DNA from: Hermodice carunculata
Lineage: Eukaryota; Annelida; Polychaeta; Eunicida; Amphinomidae
Length of the DNA stretch: 64,000 nt
Direction of reading: 5' to 3'
Assembly: GCA_964020975.1 (NCBI GenBank)
Contig: OZ026625.1
Coordinates: 6,656,413-6,720,412 of the forward strand
In this document: positions 55,680 to 64,000 of the stretch, piece after piece
How positions within the stretch are numbered: the first letter of the stretch is position 1
Layout of the letters: each line of letters starts with the position of its first letter
Notes under the pieces: generated by a model
What the model saw: only the letters and a program-made list of their open reading frames with translations
The model's database searches: none
What the model was told of the DNA's origin: nothing
Position numbers and translations under genes: made by a program

Positions 55680-56080
55680 ATGTGGTGATGCTCTGGATCC
55701 CTGACTTGTGACACATTTTTTAGTTCTGTATTTCATTTATCATTTTTTGGCAAGATTTTCAAAACCTCAAAACCCCCTAGGCCAATTGCTTTGAAATTGT
55801 AGAGCGACACTTCTAGGGACCCCCAGGCCCAGACCTTAATTTATTCAACAGATGGAACCTGCAATTTTTTCCTTAATTTTATTGTTCTGTATGTTTTCAC
55901 CATTGATTTCTCTCCTTCTGCTTTAATACTGACACTCGTTCTGAAACTTGGCAGAAATATATAGTCCATGAGCCAGACTGAAAATCTGAGGGCACCAAAC
56001 AAAAGCTTTATACCTGCGTTGGTACACCTTAGGGTATAACAAAAATGCATGATGGACTTTCCAGAAGCCCAGCTGGAGCC
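55680..56080. repeat. Member of the TCTGAAACTTGG-type modular repeat family
   Basis: It contains ACCTCAAAACCCCCTAGGCC, then CAATTGCTTTGAAATTG, TGGTGATGCTCTGGATCCCT and TTCTGAAACTTGGCAGAAAT. The family is seen in longer form at 61320-63600. The segment 55970-56065 is an inverted match of 60000-60090 (ATGATGGACTTT against AAAGTCCATCATG; GAGGGCACCAAAC against TTTGGTGCCCTC). Confidence 0.65.
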
Positions 56081-56946
56081 CGTTATTGCAATTTAAAAAT
56101 TTTATTCCTAGACGGCCCAAAAATGCTGTATATGGTGAATCGTGTTTTGTTAAAGTTGGCCTTTACATTATTATTATACTTTAAATATACATATTATGTT
56201 TGTATCCAGTTAATAGCTTGCACAATGAACTTCATGGGACCTATAAATACTAAATGAATCCACACGGGCAAGAAAAAAACCATTATTATACCCACATTGA
56301 TTGGAATTTTTAAGGGGGGGGGGTTGTTGTGCTCAGCTTGTAGATCAAGTATTACATTTCTGCAATTTCAATACCTCATGAATACATGGTCCAAATCTCT
56401 TGAAAAATGGTGCAAACATGCCTCTGGGTTATCCTTTGATCCCTAGATTGTTTTTGTCCTTGACCCTATTTTCAAGGTCACATCCTTGTGGAGGATATAA
56501 CCGGTAGGCCTGCGGAGACTATTCCACCATTGTAAGGCACATATACATCCTGGTGAATTTCACATGCTTTGCATGTATAATCTCACTTTGCTTTATTTTA
56601 CTTGTTGAAGCTGATTATGTACTGCATGATGATGACTAGTATAAAAGCATTTAAAAGCAATCTTTGCGTTTCAGACGCGACCGGTTTCAGCATTTTTATG
56701 CATTGTCAAGCTCCATAACGCATAGATGTTGAAATAGTTTTCAGTCCAGTATGATCTGGACATTATTTGTGGTTATAGTGAAGTCTATTAGCATAGAAGC
56801 ATATTATGACGTACATTTATTATGTTACTGATTTCATGACGTCATTGCCATATCAATTAATAATAAACGTCTCGTAATGAAAATAGGCATAATTTGTCCC
56901 AGATTACTGTAATTAGTAAATTACACTTTTCAGTCTAGGCTTGTAT

Positions 56947-59219
56947 TTACGTTGAAACATGAATTATCACTGGATTGTCAGGATTGTATCTTGTGATCAT
57001 AACCAGATTTTTGTCATCCCCCTTGTAATTTTTGCGGTCCTTTCTTAATGATTCTTGTGTTACACTTAAAGCTCGCAGAATACCCATTGAAATGAGTGAA
57101 TCTGGGTAGTCCCTGGCTTTAAGAAAATTTCCCAGTTCATCCAGATGCATTGCTTTTCTATTTGCATTTTCTACCATTGTACAGATCCTTCTTGCTTCAT
57201 TATATGGGATATTTGTCTTAATGTGCCGTGGTTGACATGAAATGAATGGCACATGCTGATGAGTATCTGTATTGTTGTAGTATATATCCAATGAAATCTT
57301 TCCATCATTTAGAAGAACTTTCAAGTCTAAAAATTCTAATTCACATTGACTATATTTCGTTTCTTATTGAATACTTGGTTCAAGCTGATTTAAAAGTTGG
57401 TGAAAATCGTGTAAATCTGACAGCGACTTTGTCCACATTATAAAACAGTCATCTAGAAAACGTTTCCAGTTCCTTTGAAAAAACATGGCGAAGGATTCGG
57501 ATGTATTTCTAAGTTTTTACGTATAATAATAAAACTTCTAGATATCCAAGACTAAGCGTTGCATAAGTTGGTGCACAATTTTAGTTCCCATCGCTCACCC
57601 TTTTTGTTGTATGTAGTATTCTCCATCAAATCTTAACACATTATTTTCTAATATTAGTGAAAGACCTTCCACAATAAATTATCTAGTAAAACGTTGATTT
57701 TTGGTGTCAGGATATTTGTTCAGGCAGTATTCAATCGCACGCTTTCCTAACTCATGAGGTATGTTACTATATAAATTAATCACATCAAAACTGACGAAAT
57801 ACCGATCCTTGACTAGCTCTCGTGACATTTTATTGATGAAGTCGATATTGTCACGCACGTAGCTGTCGACATGCAATAAGTACGGTTTTAAAATTTTGTT
57901 TATGAGTTCACTAAACCTGCTCGTATTGCATACATGTCCTGCGAGGATTGGTAGGAATTTTCAATCTGTAGGTTGAATAATATGTACATATATATACCAT
58001 CTTGTTCATTTATAGCTTTTTTGATAATATCAGACTTATGAACTTTCGGTAAGCCGTATAAAATACTTGTTTTTGACTGCAAGCCATCCAGATAATTTCT
58101 TTCTTTCGTTGTAAAGATGTTACGATATTTGTCAATAAATTTTCTTAATTTATCACTCACTTTGTTTTCTCTGTCTGGTCTTGGAGGAATCATCATTGAT
58201 GATTCCTCCAAGGTCTGGTTCGCATCGCTCATAAAATTGTTCATCATTAAGTAATGATTTTATCTGTTCAGCATAATAATTGGTGTGCATAATGACAACT
58301 GCTCCACCCTTGTCTGCTTCCTTAATTATGATAGAATTGTCAGTTTGCAATTCATTCATAGCTTGTAGCTCCTCTTAAGTTAAATTATTTTTGTTGGTGG
58401 GTGAAGGTACTTTCAGTCTGTCAATACATTTTTCTAATGTCTCATTTTGACTTTTAGGAGGGGTGAAAGAACATTTTCCTTTGACCAGTGATTCATCCCA
58501 TTCCTTATCTGTATTGTGGAGAAATTCTTTCAGACGTAATGTACGACAAAATTTTAAAATATCACACACTTGTTCTTTTCTTGGTGTCGATGTGAATTTC
58601 AATCCCTTTTAAAGCAACTTTGCTTGTCCTTGTGTCAATTGTTTGCTTGATAAGTTTATACAGTGGTACCTCGTTTGAGAGACCGCCCCTACGGTGGGTC
58701 AAAATGTGGTCTCTCAAAAGAGGTGGTCTTTCATTAGAGGTACAACAACCTGGAAAAGATAGCACAGTGTTCTGAGAGAGCGGTCTTAAAAAGATATGCG
58801 GTCTCTTATTAGGGGGTCTCTCAAGAGAAGTACCACTGTAGATGTATTTGAAGTTAATATCTTCTTAGCTCCTGCTGTTGGGGGTATTGTTGCGCTTTTT
58901 CTCTCCATCTGTTGTATATTTGCTCTTTTTGGTAGGTGTCTCTTGCTTCTCTTGGTTGTCTCTGGTTTGTTTGTGGTCTTTGTCCTCTTTGATTTGTGTA
59001 GCCTTTTTGCTCTTGCAGAGGGCGCCATCGTGTATTTGGGCGTGGTCCTCTTTCTAAAGAAGGAAACTCTTCTTCAATTTCTACATTTGGACCTAGTTCA
59101 TATCTCTGACCTTGGTTTTGTCTGTCCAATAGGTCTGTGTCATGTCTAGGTTGAAATACTTGAAATCTATTGTATGTAGGGAAGTCTGCGTTTCTGCTGT
59201 TTTCATTCCTAGCTACCAT
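56947..59219 (-). mobile_element. Penelope-like element, broken, with a nested MITE
   Basis: Minus strand. Recognisable parts in order: a basic, proline/arginine/glutamine-rich N-terminal segment (about 58790-59219), the block EADKGGAVVIMHTNYY (about 58260-58310), ILYGLPKVHKS (about 58040-58070), the RT core VSFDVINLYSNIPHELGKRA (about 57750-57810), the catalytic region with WKRFLDDCFIMW (about 57430-57470), and a C-terminal part with THQHVPFISCQPRHIKTNIP (about 57180-57260). These are hallmarks of Penelope-like reverse transcriptases. No GIY-YIG endonuclease domain was recognised at the C-terminal end. The element is clearly decayed, in several frames, with on the order of half a dozen breaks. 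It sits in NUP42 intron 1, opposite to that gene. Confidence 0.85.
58659..58840. mobile_element. pogo/Tc1-like MITE, 178 bp, inside the Penelope-like element
   Basis: Terminal inverted repeats start CAGTGGTACCTC at 58661 and end GAAGTACCACTG at 58838, with TA on both sides (58659-58660 and 58839-58840). Inside are inverted copies of GAGAGACC/GGTCTCTC blocks. CAGTG ends plus TA duplication fit pogo/Tigger-type elements. It encodes nothing. Confidence 0.9.
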
Positions 59220-59989
59220 TGCAAAAGTTCCTCGTCTGTTTTTTTAAAAGGGTTCCATACACTGGTTAAACATTGACAAAATTAATGTTATTTGTCCTTT
59301 AATTCTGATGTCATGTCGATGCAATGAACCTACAGCTATAGCACATAATAGTTTGGTTTTGTGATATTTACAATCAAGAGTTATCTACATTCATTTCAAC
59401 AACCTGCATCTAATTGATTTTATATGTTCAAATTTACAATTCAATTTGGCCAAAAGTTGGTATCTATTGTGATATGCTAATATGTGTCATGTAAATTAGA
59501 CATGTAGTGACAGTAAAAAACAATATACGTAAGTCGCGGTATACATTTTCTTGTATATGGGTAACCATAGCTTGTCTATGGGTTCCAACTTCTCCAAACA
59601 GGGGGACTGTCTTATTGATTGGCACTTTCCTTACCATGAATAAATATTGATTAGCATTGTTTAGCAGTGTATGAAAGTTCCTCAAAGTTGATTAGCGGTT
59701 GTTTGGATGAAGCATATATTGACCTGTTCAAGTTACCTTATTCTACAATGTTTAGCACTTTCACTATTATAAATCTATATTGATTAGCAATGATTATCAG
59801 TCTTTGCACATTTATTAAAATTGATTAGCACCTCCATTTCCTCAAGTTTCCATTTCAATTAACAAACTGTGATTCAAATCTTGCTACCTTGTGCCTTGTG
59901 ACATGTATGCTCATCAAACGAATCACTATGCAGAATTTTTTTTCACCTTGTATGCAAAATAACATGCATCTATTAAATTGCGTATACTG
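59220..59989. other. Intronic DNA of NUP42
   Basis: A motif TTGATTAGCA/TGATTAGCG occurs several times at about 59648-59830, suggesting a decayed short tandem array. No exon recognised. Confidence 0.45.
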
Positions 59990-60380
59990 ACTGAAAGCTG
60001 TGCCGCAGAAAAGTCCATCATGCTGTTTTGAGTTCCTGAGACATACACCAATCAAAAGAGCATTGTTAAGTTTGGTGCCCTCAGATGGTACCAATTGGTC
60101 AAAATTGGGCCCTCAGCTCATGGACTATATAGCTTGTTGCAGTGTAAAAGAAAATAGGTCACGAGGTGGTGATACTCAAAGCTCTTGATCCTTGACTTTT
60201 AACAAATTTTCATTGAGGGTACCTGTTAGTTAATGCATGCATTCCTGTTGATTACCAGGGAAGTCAATGGGATTGCAATGGAAAGTCACATTTTTACTTC
60301 CTGTCCGAAATCCTCAACCTCTAGACCAGAGTGGTACTAATTGTGGGTTGAATGTGAAGGTTAGCTAAAAGAATGCGCTG
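59990..60380. repeat. Second member of the modular repeat family, inverted relative to 55970
   Basis: It contains AAAAGTCCATCATGCTGTTT, TTTGGTGCCCTCAGATGGTA, CCTGTTGATTACCAGGGAAG and TTCCTGTCCGAAATCCTC. The first two blocks are inverted matches of 55970-56065. The last two match the family units at 62870-62940. Confidence 0.65.
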
Positions 60381-60446
60381 CCCACACAGCCTTCTTGTTA
60401 AGTATTTACCCTTGATAATAAGTGTAAAATATTTTCACAGTTTCAG

Positions 60447-60741
60447 GATACAAGCAAAAACAATTGACCATGAAATATTTATTTGATTGGCCAGGTTTTG
60501 GAGGTTTTGGTGGATATGGAGGAGGAGGAGGGGGAGGATCAGTCTTTGGAGGAAGCCGTGGAAATTTTGGTGGAGGTGGACAGTTTGGTGGCCAGGGTGG
60601 AGGTGGAGGAGGTCAGAGGAAAGTGACCTTCCGAGATACTTTTGGACAGAATAAGAATCCGTATGTCGTGAACAACCTGGCGAAGAATCAAGCAGCAGCA
60701 GGAGCACTAGCCGTGAAAGACATGCCTCCAGCAGATATTCT
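60447..60741 (+). CDS. NUP42: NUP42 exon 2 (FG/glycine-rich region)
   Basis: It follows exon 1 in phase: G of exon 1 plus GA gives Gly, then YKQKQLTMKYLFDW. Residues roughly 40-80 of the protein are FG and glycine-rich (PGFGGFGGYGGGGGGGSVFG; GNFGGGGQFGGQ), as in FG nucleoporins. They are followed by QRKVTFRDTFGQNKNPYVVN and a conserved-looking segment ending PPADIL. The exon ends ATTCT|GTAAGT, a perfect donor, two bases into a codon. A second acceptor 6 bp upstream (CACAG at 60440) keeps the same frame and would add two residues. In other animals a helical GLE1-binding region follows, and it should be on exons to the right of 64000. No coding stop occurs in the exon. Confidence 0.8.
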
Positions 60742-61319
60742 GTAAGTACATGAGGCAGCTGAGCATGACAGCAGGGCTAACAATTAAATTTTTTAAGGAG
60801 CAAAGTGGCTTAGGACAAAAATGATGACGACGAAGATGATAATCCCACCAAGTGAAGTGGCTTGTATTTCCAAAAAAATTCCCCTTGCCAGCTACAACTT
60901 CTACCAGCTTTCAAGATGATTCTTTTATATGGGGTTATGTTCTTTTTAAATTGCTTAATTCGCCTGAACAAATACGTCATGTGTCGTGTGTTTGCATGTT
61001 ATATTTGGTGTTGGTATTATTCAGATACAACCAGATTGTGTGATCGTCAGTGACCTTTACTCCCAGATTTTTTATGAATTAAAGGTCTGTTATCAGGTTC
61101 CTATATCATGTAGAACCCATAAACAATAACTGCTGGTTTAATGTTTGAATCCTGACCTTGTCATACCCCCACCCACTCTCCAAAACTTCATTTTATTTTT
61201 CAGCAACAGGAAAGTTTTGTACACTTGGACACCTACTAGCAATTGTTAGCAAATAATGAATACATCCACACCATGCATACATTTGATCCCAGTGTGTGTC
61301 AGTGTTTAACCAATTCCAT
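60742..61319. other. Start of NUP42 intron 2
   Basis: No exon recognised. The frame at 60852-61043 has no NUP42 character. Confidence 0.5.
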
Positions 61320-63600
61320 TTTAGCTCAGCTGACTTGTCAGTCAACTGAGCTTACTGGATGATAAATGGTCTGTTGTCCATCTGTCTATCATCTTCATCT
61401 GTTTGCATTTGCATTCTTGACTTCTCCCAAACCTTTTGGCCAGATCCTCTTCCAACATGGTGGGAATCTACCAGCAGTGGATCCCTCAGGAGTCAGCTAA
61501 ATATTTTCAAATGGTCATAATCTAGTGAGATTTTTCTTTTTTGGCAAAATTAAAAAAAAAAAAGTCTTCTCCAAAGACACCATGTCCATTGCTTCGAAAT
61601 TGCATGGGAATACCTCTGGGGACCCCTGAACCTTAGTTTGTGTAAGAGGTGGTGCTCTAGGTTTTTTTTTTTTTTTTTTTTTTTTTGGGGGGGGGTGTCA
61701 AATTTTTAAAGCTGCTACATTAAAGCTAATTTTGACTTCTTCTCTAAAACCAATACTCAGAGTTTGCTGAAACTTGGTAGAAATGTTCCTTGTGGAAACT
61801 AAAATAAAGTTATAAAATAAGTTGTGATATCACAGAATGCTTTTTTTTTTCTTTTGTTACAAATTTTTTAATTCAGTTACATATCTGTTGATGCATACAT
61901 TCCTATTGATGACTACGTGAAGCAATGATGGTGTCAATAGTAATTCCCATTTTTGACTTGTCCTACAAAACTGTCTGTCAGATTCACTTCAAATTTGGTG
62001 GCTATGCAGCTTAGGTGAGTCTCCATGGAGTTTTTCTTTTGTTTTGAAATGGTCATGTTTCAGTGACTTGATTTTTTTTTGGGGGGGGGGGGGGAGGGGA
62101 TTTTCAGGAAATCAGAAAAATCTCTAGAAATACTGGGCCAATTGCTTTCAAATTGCTTAGGCATACATTTGGAGTCCCCTAGACTGTTATTTGTTTGACA
62201 TGGGATACCCTGATTTTTTGCTAGTTTTAAATGAGTTTTTGTCTTTTTTGTCGACTTCAAACTTTTCCAAACTGTATGTTGGGTTCTCTTCAAACTAGGT
62301 GGGAATATACTTGGATTCAATCAGTACTAAGTATGTATGTTCAATTCACGGTGCTGTTAGCATTTCCTGGTTTTTAGCTCAGCTGACTTGTCAGTCAGTT
62401 CGACTTTTCTGAGGGTTGTCATCTGTCTGTCAACCTGTCCGCAGCTTCTTCTCAAAAACTGTCTCATAGATTCACTTCAAACTTGGTGTGGATGTGCCTT
62501 GCGTGACTGTCTACCAAGTGTGTTCAAATGGTCACGCTCCAATGAATTTTGGACTTTTTATCAATTTTTTTTGTTTTTTTGGGGGGGGGGGGCAAACCTT
62601 AAAAATCTTCTTCTCCTAAACCACTCACCCAATTACTTTGATATCACATAGAAACACACATAAGGACTCTTTGTTTTTAATTTGTCCACCAGGTGGTGCT
62701 GCAATTTTTTTTCTAATGTTTTATGATTTTTTGGCTTTTTGCTATTTTTTTTTTTTTTTTCATAGAAGGGTCAAACACAGGTGTTCACTAGGTGGTGCTA
62801 CTGTGGATTCCTGATTTTTAATGAATTTTATTTTTTAAATTTCGGTACTTTCCAGTACATGCACCTTTCCTATTGATTACCATGTAAGTCAATGGGCATT
62901 CTAATGCTTATTCACATTTTCGACTTCTTCTCTGAAACCATCAACCAGATTGACTTCAAACTTGGTAGCAATGTGCCTTGGGTGAGTCTCTACTGGGTTT
63001 GTTCAAATTGTCATGCTTCAGTGATTTTTGGATTTTTCATTCATTTTTTTGTTCTGTTTTTGGACAAATCTTAAAAAATTGTCTTCTCTGAAACCGCTCA
63101 CCTGATTGCTTTTATATCACACAGGAACCCTGTTAATTACCTAGTTCTTAACTTGTTTACCAGGTGGTGCTGCAATTTTTTTAAATGATTTTTTGTGTGT
63201 TATTGCCATTTTTGAATTATTCTCCAGAACCTCACTCAGGTTAAGCTGAAACTTGATGGATATGTTCTTTGTGGAAGAGTCAAACAAAATTGTTCACTAG
63301 GTGGCAATGCTATGCATTTCTGATTTTTTTTCAATGCTGGTACTTTCCGATAAATGTGCCTTTCCTGTTGATTACTATGTCAGTCAGTGGGTATTCTAAT
63401 TAATGCTAATTCACAGTTTTGACTTCTCTGAAACTGTCAGTCAGATTGAGTTTACACTTGGTGGCATTGCACCTTGGGTGGGTCTTTAGCAGGTTTGGTC
63501 AAATGAACACCCCCCATTGATTTTTGGATTTTTTATGAGTTTCTTTGTCCTGTTTGGGGGGACAAATCTTGTATATGTACATGTCAGCTGAGCACAAGTC
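61320..63600. repeat. Modular intronic repeat with GCTCAGCTGAC termini, nested copies
   Basis: TTTTAGCTCAGCTGACTTGTC occurs at 61320 and again at 62373. Near the right end the inverted form GTCAGCTGAGCA occurs at 63583. In between, one set of sentences recurs about every 350-550 bp: TTCTTCTC..AAACC, GATT..CTTCAAACTTGGT, GTGTGTTCAAATGGTCA, CACTAGGTGGTGCT and CCTGTTGATTAC. G-runs lie at about 61684-61696, 62082-62098 and 62580-62592. It encodes no protein. It resembles a widespread non-autonomous invertebrate repeat, but I cannot name it. Confidence 0.7.
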
Positions 63601-64000
63601 TGTCACAGTCCTCTTGTTAACAAATTATTGTAATTAGGAAATATTGGTAAAGGTGCAGGTAAAATGTTAGCATTGTTACTAAGGGATAGCAGCTACTGTA
63701 ACATATTACCTCATAATGGTTATGGTCGATCCTAGGCTCTTGCATACAATTAAGCACTAATGAGAAAAGTACCTATATGGTTTCTGTGGTGATGTTGATT
63801 ATGACCTTGAGTAGCCTTGAAAAGTCAAACCAACATATTGGCTTATGTCTTGGTAATAGGGGATCCCAGGCCCATGCTTACTATTAAACATTTATAGGAA
63901 ACTACCAGTGGAGTTCCTTTTTGTGCTTGTGAATGACCTTGAAAGATGAATTAACATGTTGGCTTATATATGTTGGTAAAGGTGAATCCTGTCCCCTCTC
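63601..64000. repeat. Degenerate tandem repeat, unit about 110-140 bp
   Basis: Blocks TTGGCTTAT...TTGGTAA, GATCC..GGC/CCCA.GC and GACCTTGA..AG..TTGAAA recur near 63640, 63720-63850 and 63900-63990. It is still within NUP42 intron 2 at the edge of the window. Confidence 0.5.

Noticed and set aside
56500-57260. Hammerhead ribozyme sometimes associated with Penelope-like elements
   Set aside because: CTGATGAG occurs at about 57257 on the plus strand, but it is antisense to coding text and has no matching GAAA and stems. No full core was found.

Overview
The window looks like animal (metazoan) genomic DNA, probably a marine invertebrate. It has few genes, large introns, GT-AG splice sites, AATAAA signals, many long microsatellites, and a dense layer of decayed LINEs, MITEs and a Penelope-like element. 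Nothing bacterial or organellar is visible. I cannot fix the phylum. The octamer TAGGCCTA is strongly over-represented, and intronic repeats open with a GCTCAGCTGAC motif. Both are reminiscent of invertebrate deuterostome or lophotrochozoan genomes, but that is only an impression.

Three genes are supported. (1) 26929-27999 (+): a complete single-exon class A GPCR of 356 aa with its own poly(A) signal. (2) 45894-50645 (-): a two-exon gene whose spliced reading frame gives 1042 aa. It has a basic N-terminal region, long coiled coils, a DDE-transposase-like core (D, D, C-x2-H, E in hAT-like contexts) and a Tudor-like C-terminal domain. It is either an intact transposase gene or a domesticated one. 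(3) 51204 to beyond the right edge (+): NUP42 (NUPL2, nucleoporin-like 2), with a CCCH zinc-finger exon, a 9.2 kb first intron and an FG/glycine-rich second exon. Later exons lie outside the window. Genes 2 and 3 are divergent, about 560 bp apart, and may share a promoter region.

Layout: 1-7 kb is non-coding with microsatellites, a 38-bp tandem array and a 63-bp hairpin. 7-12.5 kb holds at least five truncated LINE pieces. 12.8-23 kb is rich in TAGGCCTA and carries a piggyBac-like MITE, a near-perfect 187-bp hairpin, LINE fragments and an inverted repeat pair. 23.5-24.5 kb is a LINE 3' piece. 25-28 kb is the GPCR. 28.3-33.4 kb is a nest of two minus-strand LINEs, the second interrupted by a fold-back MITE (9-bp target duplication) and a retroposed tail, with its 5' end apparently inverted. 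33.4-45.8 kb is gene-poor and full of long simple repeats. 45.9-51.3 kb is the divergent gene pair. 51.3-64 kb is NUP42 intron 1, exon 2 and intron 2, containing a 1.4-kb TIR element, a Penelope-like element with a pogo-like MITE inside it, and a diffuse modular repeat family.

The most interesting item is the 1042-aa transposase-like gene. Its intron is built of alternating copies of two repeat modules. The best-proven insertion event is the fold-back MITE inside the second LINE, because removing it with one target-site copy restores the LINE reading frame exactly.
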